Below are positions 37,251 through 45,901 of a DNA stretch of 64,000 nt, in pieces (position 1 is the first letter of the stretch; each line of letters begins with the position of its first letter). Both the position numbers and the translations under genes were made by a program. The DNA comes from an uncultured Fodinibius sp. (GTDB lineage Bacteria > Bacteroidota > Rhodothermia > Balneolales > Balneolaceae), in assembly GCA_913057775.1 (NCBI GenBank), contig CAJXOG010000005.1:62001-126000 (forward strand). Direction: 5' to 3'. Below the pieces are notes generated by a model, which had not been told where the DNA came from, did not search any database, and saw nothing but the letters and a program-made list of their open reading frames with translations.

Positions 37251-38801
37251 CTACACCGAAGCTGTTGCTTTCTCTTTATCACTTCGAAGTTTGATGCCCT
37301 TATTTTTTATCGCATAAATGGCAAATCCAACCATTACGGCACTTGTAATAGCCAAGGCCGCTGCCACAGCCGGATTTTCCCCATCGGCCTCAGAAAATGG
37401 TACGCGAATCTGTCCGTAGTACACCGTAAAATGAACGGCAACAGCTACAAGAGAAGCCCAAATAGGCGCTGCTTTGGGAACGTTCTTAAAAAACATCCCC
37501 ATCAAAATAGGGACAAATGCTGCTGAGAAGTAAGCATAAACTCCGTTTTGGGCAAAAATACCCACGCTTAATTTGGGATTTACCAGCTGCTGCCATGATA
37601 ATATCACCGTAACAATCCCCATCGCCACGATTACAAAACGATTGTACACCAGCTTGGCGGGTAGACCAAAAATATCATTTTTAAAAATACCTTTTCCGGC
37701 CAGAGGCTCGATAATATCATTGGTAATGGAGGTGGAAAGTGACTGAATAAGACTTTCGAGCGTGGAGACACCGGCTGAAATCAATCCCAACACAATAATA
37801 AGAGCAATAGCTACCGTAAACTCTTTAACTACGTAAGCTGATACAATACCATCCATGGCAAGGGCTTCGCCATCTATCGTTAAATCAGGAAAACTAATAC
37901 GGGCATACAAACCCGCAATCACCACAAGGAAAAACAAAAACTGAGTAACAATACCCACTACCAAATAGCGATTCACATCCTCTTCCCGATCCAGGAGTAG
38001 CGATTTTGTCAAAATATGTGGCTGACAAACGATGGCAATTCCCACAATAAATGGCGCTATAAAAATCTCGAAATAATCCCGAAACAGAAAGCTACTGTCG
38101 TTGGTCAGCTGGGTGAGCTTGGGATCAATCGCATTTAGCTTATCGATGAAACCGGTTACACCATTACTAAAATGATCATACCCTGACCCGAGCAACATAA
38201 TAGCCACAATGACCATAAGTATGGCCTGAATGGTATTGGTATAGACCATGGAGTTTGCCCCCCCGTACATCATGTATCCAAAAATAAAAATAACGATCCC
38301 CAACAGAACGTAAAATTCTCTAATGTTAAGGGTACTTGCCAATACTTTTGTGAGACCTACACAAATAAGTACGATAAAAGTAATGAGCAACAGCGAAAGG
38401 AATCCGAAAAGAATTCCAAAACGCCGACTATCATACATTTTTCGAATCCAATCAGCCATGCTCAGAGCTTTGACGTTAGTTCCAAAATTCCGAAATCCCT
38501 TAGTAAAAAGAATGAGCGAACCCAGTGTTGCCAAAGGAAGCGCCAGACCCATAGCAATAACACCACTAAACCCATATAACGATACAAAGCCGGGATTTAT
38601 GATAAACGTTGCCGCACTGGTGATGGAGGCTGCCAGTGAAAGTCCCACCGCAGTAGGCGAAAACAGCACGCTTCCCAAAGCATAATCATCCATCTCTTTT
38701 GTTTGGCCTGCACCCCGGATTACAAAATAGAGGATCACTCCTGCATAACAGAGAATAAGTATCCAACCTGCCGTTGCCATTGATGATGACGCTAATTCCA
38801 T
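37251..38801 (-). CDS. sodium:solute symporter (SSS family) in the acyl cluster
   Basis: 516 residues, about 13 membrane helices. Typical elements are the N-terminal ILILCYAGVILYFVIRGAG and the ALGSVLFSPTAVGLSLAASITSAATFI stretch with the sodium-site helix, and ISAGVSTLESLIQSLSTSITND in the middle. It resembles acetate/proline-type SSS symporters more than sugar transporters. Its place between the KASIII-like gene and the acyl-CoA ligase suggests import of the acid that the ligase activates. A 95-bp gap and a small hairpin separate it from the KASIII-like gene. Confidence 0.92.
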   Translation of the reverse strand: MELASSSMATAGWILILCYAGVILYFVIRGAGQTKEMDDYALGSVLFSPTAVGLSLAASITSAATFIINPGFVSLYGFSGVIAMGLALPLATLGSLILFTKGFRNFGTNVKALSMADWIRKMYDSRRFGILFGFLSLLLITFIVLICVGLTKVLASTLNIREFYVLLGIVIFIFGYMMYGGANSMVYTNTIQAILMVIVAIMLLGSGYDHFSNGVTGFIDKLNAIDPKLTQLTNDSSFLFRDYFEIFIAPFIVGIAIVCQPHILTKSLLLDREEDVNRYLVVGIVTQFLFFLVVIAGLYARISFPDLTIDGEALAMDGIVSAYVVKEFTVAIALIIVLGLISAGVSTLESLIQSLSTSITNDIIEPLAGKGIFKNDIFGLPAKLVYNRFVIVAMGIVTVILSWQQLVNPKLSVGIFAQNGVYAYFSAAFVPILMGMFFKNVPKAAPIWASLVAVAVHFTVYYGQIRVPFSEADGENPAVAAALAITSAVMVGFAIYAIKNKGIKLRSDKEKATASV

Positions 38802-38857
38802 CTGATTTGGTTTTTACTTGTCATAGTTTGACTTACCATTAAATGCGTGGTGACTTC

Positions 38858-38876
38858 ATAACCTCTTAAAGGTTAT
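38858..38876. other. hairpin in the gap between KASIII-like and symporter genes
   Basis: ATAACCT-CTTAA-AGGTTAT is a perfect 7-bp stem 20 bases after the KASIII-like stop. No T-run follows on either strand, so it may be an mRNA processing or stability element instead of a terminator. Confidence 0.4.
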
Positions 38877-38896
38877 ATCCACTATTTTCTAACTTA

Positions 38897-39886
38897 TCAC
38901 CATCTATAGGCACAAGCTCCAAAATGGAGCCCGCCCCCTGATCCCACAAATACTAAAATATCACCTTTTGAAACTGAATCATTTCGAAGCGCCTTATCGA
39001 ACACCATCGGTATTGCCGCCGAACCGGTATATCCGTATTTATCCATAATAGTCGGTGCTATATTACGCTCCAGCGAGAGATTATCCATCGTTTCCCAAAT
39101 CTGATTAATGTTAATCTGAGTCATATATGCACCGGCAATATCATCGGTACTAAATTCTCCTTTTTCGGCTACGGTGCGAATCATATCAGTCCACACCTCT
39201 GGATTAATTTCTTTGGGAAACTTCTCAACAAACTGGAGACACTGAACTCCACCCTGCGATTCACTTCGCGCTGCGGGAGCAGCTGCTCCACCTCCATAAA
39301 TGCCCATATGTTTATAATACTCTGGCTTGGTCCGTAAATCGGAAGCCAAAAATCCCTCCTCCTTATTTTCGGCAGGTTCTAAAATTACTGCTCCGGCTCC
39401 GTCGGCAAAAAGTGTAACGGTTTTTTTGTCATTTAGATCTAAAAATCGGCTCATGCCGTAGGCACCAATCACCATCACCTTTTTATACACCGGATCGGTA
39501 ACCATCATGCTGTTAGCTAAGGTCAACGCTGTTGGAAATCCGGCACAAGCAGTATTCGTATCCAGCGAGGTGGCATTGGTCAATCCCATCTTTTGCTGTA
39601 CCACAGATGCGGTTGAGGGCGAAATAAAATCGGGGGTATCAGTTGCAATAATCAATAGATCAATATCCTTATCTTTAAGCCCCGCCATTTCCATGGCTGC
39701 TTGTCCTGCTTCTACACACAAGTCACTTGTGGACTGATCTTCTTCCATCCATCGACGCTCACGGATCGTCAGGTTTTCGCGCAGCCAGGTATCCACATCT
39801 TCACCCAGCTGCTTATTGAACCACTCATTTTTGATAACCCGATCGGGGGCGTATGAACCACTTGCTATAATTCTGGAATGTCCCAT
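38897..39886 (-). CDS. KASIII-like (FabH-family) protein lacking His and Asn of the triad
   Basis: 329 residues, a thiolase-fold protein of the FabH type. The nucleophile Cys is present in DTNTACAGF (Cys114), as is the C-terminal FVGSGGGLHFGA. The position of the active-site His, normally in PHQAN, reads MTQIN, and the Asn, normally in YGNTSAAS, is Tyr in YGYTGSAAIP (near 286). Decarboxylating condensation needs both, so a transacylase role or another chemistry is more likely, as in other KASIII-like acyltransferases. The start ATG overlaps the stop of the SDR gene (TGATG), so the pair is translationally coupled. Confidence 0.85.
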   Translation of the reverse strand: MGHSRIIASGSYAPDRVIKNEWFNKQLGEDVDTWLRENLTIRERRWMEEDQSTSDLCVEAGQAAMEMAGLKDKDIDLLIIATDTPDFISPSTASVVQQKMGLTNATSLDTNTACAGFPTALTLANSMMVTDPVYKKVMVIGAYGMSRFLDLNDKKTVTLFADGAGAVILEPAENKEEGFLASDLRTKPEYYKHMGIYGGGAAAPAARSESQGGVQCLQFVEKFPKEINPEVWTDMIRTVAEKGEFSTDDIAGAYMTQININQIWETMDNLSLERNIAPTIMDKYGYTGSAAIPMVFDKALRNDSVSKGDILVFVGSGGGLHFGACAYRW

Positions 39887-40629
39887 CAAAATACGAGCCC
39901 CCCATCCACTTGAAGTACCGTTCCGGTAATAAACGCTGCCTGCTCGGAAGCCAGAAAGACATACGCCGAAGCAATGTCTTCCGGTTTACCGAGGCGCCCC
40001 AAGGGCGTCTGCCCCTTCAATTTCTCTAATACCTTATCAGGAACAGTATCTACCATGGGCGTTTCAATAAATCCGGGTGCCACTGCATTTACACGCACTC
40101 CTTTTCGCCCAAGCTCTCTGGCCCATGTCTTGGTAAGGCCGATCACACCAGACTTTGTAGCCACGTAATTACTTTGCCCAAAATTACCATACACACCAAC
40201 AACTGAACTGGCATTGAGGATAACGCCCGACTCCTGTTCCCGCATTACTTCAGCAGCCGTCTTTCCACAGTAAAAAACCCCATTCAAATTTACATCAACG
40301 ACCTGTTTCCATTCCTCAGGACTCATTTTCTTGAGCGTAGCATCACGCGTTATACCGGCATTATTGACCAATATATCCAATTGACCCCATCTATCCTGAA
40401 GAGCGTTCATTGTATCTTTAACCGCATCAAAGTCGGTTACATCCACTTTTTCGAAGTGAACTTTATGCCCCTCATCAGACCATTTCTTTACCAGCTTATC
40501 ACCGGCTGATTTATCCATATCCCACAATTCAACATTGGCACCACGATCCAAAAATTGCTGTGCTGTCTCGCGACCAATGCCACCGGCACCGCCCGTAATC
40601 AGTACAACCTTACCTGTAAAATCTGCCAT
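39886..40629 (-). CDS. FabG/PhaB-like short-chain dehydrogenase
   Basis: 247 residues, classical SDR. Cofactor site LITGGAGGIGRE, NNAG at the fourth strand, catalytic Ser in LNASSVVG, YVATKSG with Tyr and Lys, and GFIETPMVD. The sequence is closest in pattern to 3-oxoacyl-ACP or acetoacetyl-CoA reductases. Three bases after the secreted hydrolase stop, and its own stop overlaps the KASIII-like start. This would be an oxidoreductase step on a CoA- or ACP-bound or free keto acid; the carrier is unknown. Confidence 0.92.
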   Translation of the reverse strand: MADFTGKVVLITGGAGGIGRETAQQFLDRGANVELWDMDKSAGDKLVKKWSDEGHKVHFEKVDVTDFDAVKDTMNALQDRWGQLDILVNNAGITRDATLKKMSPEEWKQVVDVNLNGVFYCGKTAAEVMREQESGVILNASSVVGVYGNFGQSNYVATKSGVIGLTKTWARELGRKGVRVNAVAPGFIETPMVDTVPDKVLEKLKGQTPLGRLGKPEDIASAYVFLASEQAAFITGTVLQVDGGLVF

Positions 40630-40632
40630 AGT

Positions 40633-41589
40633 CTATTTATCGTTTAAAAAATTTAGGATCTCCTTATTTACCATATCTGACTGTTCAAAATGCACAAAAT
40701 GCCCGGCCCGATCGATCATCTCTAGCTGGCTATTAGGTAATTGTTTATGTCCCCGCTCAGCAACTTTTTGTGTAGTCAAATCACCGTGGAGCTGTCGGTT
40801 AGGGATCAACATATCCTGTTGACCATAAATAATGAGTGCATGCTTATTAATATCTGATAACTCCTCAAATACAGGTCCATCTAACATTGCCTGCACCGAT
40901 TCGGCATAGGCACGTGCATAACCATCAAAGTTTTCAGCTTCACGAATGGCTACCCGATCTTCAATCATAAACTGGGCCTCCTGTGGAAAATTGAAAAACG
41001 TAGCTTTAAATGTCTGTCGAATGAGTGAATCAGGCGTAGCTTTAATAGATTGCGGCGTTACGAAATTGCTCATCATTGTCCCCTCCTGATCTGTAAAGAT
41101 CTCAAATCCGGCTGGCGCCAATAATACGAGTTTGCTAATTTTATCTGGGTAGTTTAGCGCAGCCCGCAACGCAATTTGGCTACCCATGGAGTGCCCGACC
41201 CAAGTAGCTTTGTTAATACCTAATGAATCCTGCAGGTCAGCTACTGTTTTAGCAAAAAACGGGATTGAATAAGAATTCACATCTTTGGATGACTTGCCAA
41301 ATCCGGGCAAGTCCAATGCAATAACTCGATATTTTTCAGCCAGCACCGGAATCGTTTGTTTCCATGCGGGGATATAGCTCCCCAATCCATGAATTAGGAT
41401 AATCGCTTCTCCTTCACCCTCATCAACATATGCAACCTCTTGCCCCTCTTCTAACTGTTGATACTGGACAGAATACGGGTAATCCAGATCTGAAAATTGA
41501 GTGATTTGGGCCAGGGTACTGCTTAAAGAAAAGCCTAAAAACAGGAACAACCCTAAAAAAAGTGCCGCTATTTGTTTTTTACAGTCCAT
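40633..41589 (-). CDS. secreted alpha/beta hydrolase
   Basis: 318 residues. The N-terminal leucine-rich segment ending SSTLAQ is a signal peptide. Catalytic elements: oxyanion LIHGLGSYIPAWK, nucleophile WVGHSMGSQIA, acid in YGQQDMLIPN and His in DRAGHFVHFEQ. It is probably a periplasmic or outer-membrane-associated esterase acting before uptake. First gene of the operon; a 16-bp inverted repeat lies 21 bases before its start codon, a good place for an operator. Confidence 0.92.
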   Translation of the reverse strand: MDCKKQIAALFLGLFLFLGFSLSSTLAQITQFSDLDYPYSVQYQQLEEGQEVAYVDEGEGEAIILIHGLGSYIPAWKQTIPVLAEKYRVIALDLPGFGKSSKDVNSYSIPFFAKTVADLQDSLGINKATWVGHSMGSQIALRAALNYPDKISKLVLLAPAGFEIFTDQEGTMMSNFVTPQSIKATPDSLIRQTFKATFFNFPQEAQFMIEDRVAIREAENFDGYARAYAESVQAMLDGPVFEELSDINKHALIIYGQQDMLIPNRQLHGDLTTQKVAERGHKQLPNSQLEMIDRAGHFVHFEQSDMVNKEILNFLNDK

Positions 41590-41610
41590 AGAAAATTAAT
41601 TTATTAAATA

Positions 41611-41626
41611 TTTGAAAAGTTCCAAA
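41611..41626. promoter_or_regulatory. candidate operator 2, before the hydrolase operon
   Basis: TTTGAAA-AG-TTCCAAA is a 7-2-7 inverted repeat with one mismatch, centred in the 56-bp gap between the regulator and hydrolase genes. Confidence 0.5.
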
Positions 41627-41645
41627 TGCTAATTAAGAAAAAATT

Positions 41646-42131
41646 TTATTCCGTTAGCTCCTTGTGTTTTTCTTCCCACGCTTCAACAAACTTTTTGTTG
41701 TACTCATCCATCAACTCGTAAAAAGATTTCATTAGCTTCATCTGCTGTTTAATAAACGCAGCATCTTCAGAATCCATTGATTGAGCCATAGAAAGATACT
41801 TTTCAGCAATCTCGATATTATCCTGCATCTTGTTTATCTGATTGGCATAGGCCTTGCCAAAAATATCATCCGCTGCCTGATAGTAATCTTTACGGTCGCC
41901 TGGAATCCAAACCTTCTCAATCAGCCCACGCTCCTTGAGGCGACGGCAAATCTGTGAAATGGGTCCCTTACTCATTTCCAGCTTTTCAACAATATCGTCC
42001 AGCGATTGTGGATCTTTGGATATAATGAGAAGCCCCACAATACGGCCCATAAGTGGGTTCAAGCCGAAATTGCTATATCCCTCGGCAAAGTCAGCTACAA
42101 TTTGTTGGGTTAAATCTATATTCTTTTCCAT
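41646..42131 (-). CDS. GbsR/MarR-type transcriptional regulator
   Basis: 161 residues. A winged helix (PLMGRIVGLLIISKDPQSLDDIVEKLEMSKGPISQICRRLKERGLI then EKVWIPGDRKDYY) is preceded by the short GbsR-type N-terminal helix, and followed by a helical C-terminal part. This is the GbsR subgroup of MarR-like regulators. It is the first gene of the minus-strand cluster, 56 bases before the secreted hydrolase. Candidate operators overlap its own promoter and those of the hydrolase operon and the TonB receptor, so it likely controls itself and the cluster. Confidence 0.9.
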   Translation of the reverse strand: MEKNIDLTQQIVADFAEGYSNFGLNPLMGRIVGLLIISKDPQSLDDIVEKLEMSKGPISQICRRLKERGLIEKVWIPGDRKDYYQAADDIFGKAYANQINKMQDNIEIAEKYLSMAQSMDSEDAAFIKQQMKLMKSFYELMDEYNKKFVEAWEEKHKELTE

Positions 42132-42177
42132 AAATTTTATAAGTGATTACTGCTATGCAAAAACTGCAATACTATAA

Positions 42178-42193
42178 TTTGAAACTTTTGAAA
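42178..42193. promoter_or_regulatory. candidate operator 3, before the GbsR/MarR-type gene
   Basis: TTTGAAA-CT-TTTGAAA matches the same 7-2-7 pattern with one mismatch per palindrome. A second, 17-bp version (TTTGAAA-TTT-TTGCAAA) overlaps it at 42187-42203. It lies about 47 bases upstream of the regulator start. Confidence 0.45.
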
Positions 42194-42303
42194 TTTTTGC
42201 AAATACAATAAGTCTTATTTTACGATCATGCACTTATATCATCTTATCGGGTAGTTGCGATTCATTTTTTTCTTTCTAACATTGTGCAAAATAAATTGTT
42301 GGG

Positions 42304-44514
42304 GTGCCAAGGAAAAGGTACACAAATTCAAAATTCAGTAATGAGGGGATTACTATCAAATTAAATAAAAACATCACCTTATCACTGCTAGCGCTTATCT
42401 TCTTTCTGATAGGTCTTTTTAGCATCTATACGGGGATATTTAATGGTATAGACCGAATGATCCTCGATTATAAGTTCCGATATTTTCAGCAGGAAGATCC
42501 AAATGAAAAGATTGTACTAGTATCCATTGATGAAAAAAGCCTTTCCTATTTTAATAGTAATGGCATGTACTGGCCTTGGCCCAGAGAATTTTATCAGATT
42601 GTAACGGATTATTTCCATCAATCTGGAGCCGAACTAATTGTGTACGATATTCTTTTTGATACCCCGGATTTCGATCGCAGGAATCTATCGGGGACGATGA
42701 GCGACCAGCGCTTTTTACAGTCGCTACAGCAAAGCAACAATGCCATTCTTGCGTTCAAATCAACTAAGTATGAGGATTCCACTGGTAAGCTCTCCATAAA
42801 CAACGATTCTTTAATTAAACATTACAACATAAAAAACGACCCTCCCTATCAAGAGCCTCATCTTATAACATCGAAGCCCCTCGATGAATTTGCCAATGCG
42901 GCGACCGGGCTCGGTAACACAGTTATGAGTCCCGATGAAGATGGACTCATCCGATCGGTTCATCTTTTTGACAGTTTAGCCCACAAGGGATTTGTGCCTA
43001 CGATTTCGATGGCAGCCTATCTGGAGCTAAAACCAGATTCCGTTTCGCTTGCATGGACCCCAGACGGACTTCGCGTTGGGGATCAGAACATCCCTCTGCA
43101 AGACAATGGTGATTACCTGATCAATTGGTACGAAAAAGGAGGGGTTCGGGATGGTACATTCCCTTATTATTCCTTTCAAGCTATTGTAAAAAGTGCAACC
43201 AGTAAAATGCGCAATCAAGATGCCGAGGTATCGATACCTCCATCAGCACTTAAAGATAAGATTATTATTGTTGGCGCTTCTGCAGCCGGATTGGGAGATA
43301 TTAAAAGTACGCCCATGAGTTCGCTGGAGGCATTCCCCGGCATGGAAATTCAAGCTACACTCCTAAACAATTTAATAGGTAACAACTTTATTACCCAGCC
43401 ATCCACATGGATAGCAATATTAATTCTTTTGCTTATTTCCATGGGTATCCCCTTTACTATTGCGAACTCTCGTCCCAGTAAAGGTGCCGCTGCTATTGTA
43501 GGAATTTTACTTATGCTTATTGCAGCAGGATTAGCACTTTTTATTTACGAGCGCATCTGGTTTTCTACGGGCCTCTACCTGATTTTGACAACGGTTGCAT
43601 ACAGTGGTTCAGCAGCTTATAAATACTTTGCCGAGGAGAAACAGAAAAAAGAGATCCGGTCGGCCTTTGGTCAATATGTACAACCTGAATTTGTAGAACA
43701 ACTTATTGCCCAACCCGATTTACTAAAATTAGGTGGACAGAAAAAACGGTTGACCGTTCTATTTTCTGACATTGCAGGATTTACATCTATTTCAGAGAAA
43801 AAAGAGCCGGAGGAACTAGTCTCTTTTCTAAATGAATATCTCGGGGCTATGACTGACATTATCTTTGAGCACTCTGGTACCGTAGACAAATATATTGGTG
43901 ATGCTGTAATGGCATTTTGGGGGGCTCCTATCGATCAAGATAATCATGCAGAACTAGCATGCCGGAGCACGCTTAAAATGATGCAAAAGGTCAAAGAATT
44001 AGCACCGCAGGATACCAACATCCATTCGCGATTTGGTATCGCTACCGGCGATATGATTGTAGGGAATATTGGTTCCTTCAATCGATTTAATTATACAGTA
44101 TTGGGAGACACCGTTAACTTGGCAGCTCGCCTCGAGGCGGCTAACAAACAATTTGGAAGCAGTACTATGATTGCTGAACAGACTTACCAAGAAGTCAAAG
44201 ATATTTTCTATGCCCGTCAACTTGACTTCCTGGTTGTAAAGGGTAAAACAAAACCGGTGCGTGTGTATGAACTGATGGGAGAACAATCAGATCCCAGTAC
44301 CGGGAAACTCGAAAAAATCATTTCAATTTATCAAAAAGGGTTAGATCTTTACCTTAATAGAGAATGGGATAAAGCTATCAAGCAATTTCAGGAGGTCTTG
44401 TCCTTAAAACCAGAAGATGGACCATCTGCTACCTATATCGAGAGATGTAAAAAATTCAAAGAAGAACCGCCACCAAAAGATTGGGACGGAGTTTTTCACC
44501 TAAAAACAAAATAG
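42304..44514 (+). CDS. CHASE2-domain adenylate/guanylate cyclase with TPR tail
   Basis: 736 residues. N-terminal membrane helix (SLLALIFFLIGLFSIYTGIF), a periplasmic CHASE2 sensor (about 45-340), three membrane helices (about 355-440), a class III cyclase domain and a C-terminal TPR-like repeat. The two metal-binding Asp sit in LFSDIAGFTS and GDAVMAFWG, the base-recognising Lys and Asp in TVDKYIGD and VLGDTVN, and Asn and Arg in VNLAARLE, so it should be active and prefer ATP. The start is GTG by default; no in-frame ATG lies before the CHASE2 domain. Eight bases to the M48 gene, so they are a likely operon. Confidence 0.9.
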   Translation: MPRKRYTNSKFSNEGITIKLNKNITLSLLALIFFLIGLFSIYTGIFNGIDRMILDYKFRYFQQEDPNEKIVLVSIDEKSLSYFNSNGMYWPWPREFYQIVTDYFHQSGAELIVYDILFDTPDFDRRNLSGTMSDQRFLQSLQQSNNAILAFKSTKYEDSTGKLSINNDSLIKHYNIKNDPPYQEPHLITSKPLDEFANAATGLGNTVMSPDEDGLIRSVHLFDSLAHKGFVPTISMAAYLELKPDSVSLAWTPDGLRVGDQNIPLQDNGDYLINWYEKGGVRDGTFPYYSFQAIVKSATSKMRNQDAEVSIPPSALKDKIIIVGASAAGLGDIKSTPMSSLEAFPGMEIQATLLNNLIGNNFITQPSTWIAILILLLISMGIPFTIANSRPSKGAAAIVGILLMLIAAGLALFIYERIWFSTGLYLILTTVAYSGSAAYKYFAEEKQKKEIRSAFGQYVQPEFVEQLIAQPDLLKLGGQKKRLTVLFSDIAGFTSISEKKEPEELVSFLNEYLGAMTDIIFEHSGTVDKYIGDAVMAFWGAPIDQDNHAELACRSTLKMMQKVKELAPQDTNIHSRFGIATGDMIVGNIGSFNRFNYTVLGDTVNLAARLEAANKQFGSSTMIAEQTYQEVKDIFYARQLDFLVVKGKTKPVRVYELMGEQSDPSTGKLEKIISIYQKGLDLYLNREWDKAIKQFQEVLSLKPEDGPSATYIERCKKFKEEPPPKDWDGVFHLKTK

Positions 44515-44522
44515 GGGAAATT

Positions 44523-45836
44523 ATGGCACGTAAATACATATTTTTTTTACTGCTTATACTATTCATAACAGGAGTTGCAGCTTTCGTCGAAGAGGGTGAA
44601 ACCCTTACTGTCAAAAATACGGTCGATATGCGAAACGGGCCGGGATCTTATTATGAACTTATCCTTCGGATTAATTCCGGAGCAGAAGTTTTTGAAATTG
44701 ATAAAGAACAACAATGGTTAAAGGTCAAAGCTGAAGAAAAAGAAGGTTGGATTCCACAACGTGCGGCCTATGTAGAAAAAGATAAAAAACAGACTTCGGC
44801 CGATCAGGATGAGGTTACACCTGAGGCAGAAGCAGCTTTTAAAGAACTTGAGGATAAACAAGATAGTACGAAACAAGATCCATATGCGTCACCCGCTCAG
44901 GTTGCTGCAGCGGTCAAAGGCTTTGCTACAGACTTCACATCAAGTAAAACCGGCAAAAATGAATATGTCATTCTCAATGACTTTAACAAGTTTTTTGAAC
45001 CTGCAGAGTACCGTGAGTTTCGAAACTTCAGGCTCCAACACTGGAGCTGGCAAAAAGCGCAGGATCGATTTGAAATAGATCCCGATGAGGTACCTGAATT
45101 AAACCCAATACAAGAAAAAGCGGGATGGGGAATTGCTAACGTTATTGCCCAACAAGGATTGGTTGAAAACAAAGAATTACAGCAGTACCTAACGCATATT
45201 GCCTTAGTCCTGGCAGAAAATTCTCATCGTTACGAAACACCGGCGCGAGTTTATATTCTCGAGACCAACGAAATAACAGGATATGCTTCCCCCAATGGAA
45301 TCATATTTGTTTCGGAAGGAGCGTTAAAGCTAATTCAGAGTGAAACAGAATTTGCCTTCTTTATTGCCCACGAATTAGCCCACATTGTACATAATCACGG
45401 GATTAAGGAGAGCGAACGAAGGAAAACAAAAATTAAAGCAGACGAACGCTTTGAAGAACTCGAACAAGAGATTGGAGATCGTGGGGATAAATATGAGCAA
45501 ACGGAAGATAATCTGAGCCAGCTTGCCAACGAAATGTATGAATATACTGTCAAAGACCGGCTTGAAGAATACGAATTTTCAGCAGACTACTGGGGTATTA
45601 TCTATATGTATCGCGCGGGATATAATCCGGTGGGTGCACTTAATCTCCTAAAACGAATTCGTAGCAACCAAGGAGACTTTGAAGACAGAATTGGTCATGC
45701 CAAATGGGAAGGCACTTCATTACGCGACCGAATTATCAGAATTAATAGTCAAACAGATAACTTCAACCTGCCCCAAAACTTTGGTCATGATTATCAATCC
45801 GCTTTTCAACAAAAGGTAGGTACGCTGGATGATTAA
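44523..45836 (+). CDS. SH3-domain M48-family metalloprotease
   Basis: 437 residues from the ATG at 44523, which has an AGGGGAAA ribosome-binding site just before it; a Met at 44481 lies inside the cyclase gene. N-terminal signal or anchor, then a bacterial SH3 domain (TVKNTVDMRNGPGSYYELILR and KAEEKEGWIPQR), a linker, and a zinc peptidase with FFIAHELAHIVHNHG and the Glu ligand in YEFSADYWG. This is the M48 layout of periplasmic Loi/YcaL-type proteases. Coupled to the upstream cyclase; the function of the pair is unknown. Confidence 0.9.
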   Translation: MARKYIFFLLLILFITGVAAFVEEGETLTVKNTVDMRNGPGSYYELILRINSGAEVFEIDKEQQWLKVKAEEKEGWIPQRAAYVEKDKKQTSADQDEVTPEAEAAFKELEDKQDSTKQDPYASPAQVAAAVKGFATDFTSSKTGKNEYVILNDFNKFFEPAEYREFRNFRLQHWSWQKAQDRFEIDPDEVPELNPIQEKAGWGIANVIAQQGLVENKELQQYLTHIALVLAENSHRYETPARVYILETNEITGYASPNGIIFVSEGALKLIQSETEFAFFIAHELAHIVHNHGIKESERRKTKIKADERFEELEQEIGDRGDKYEQTEDNLSQLANEMYEYTVKDRLEEYEFSADYWGIIYMYRAGYNPVGALNLLKRIRSNQGDFEDRIGHAKWEGTSLRDRIIRINSQTDNFNLPQNFGHDYQSAFQQKVGTLDD

Positions 45837-45901
45837 CCTTTATCAAAATTTAAGTAAGCCGGCGAATTATCGTTTGTCAAATGGCCATACTTTTTGGGTA
45901 C

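Noticed and set aside
34688-41589. oleABCD olefin synthesis cluster
   Set aside because: Gene types are similar, but the KASIII-like gene lacks the His and Asn, the SDR is of the classical FabG type, and transport genes are present.
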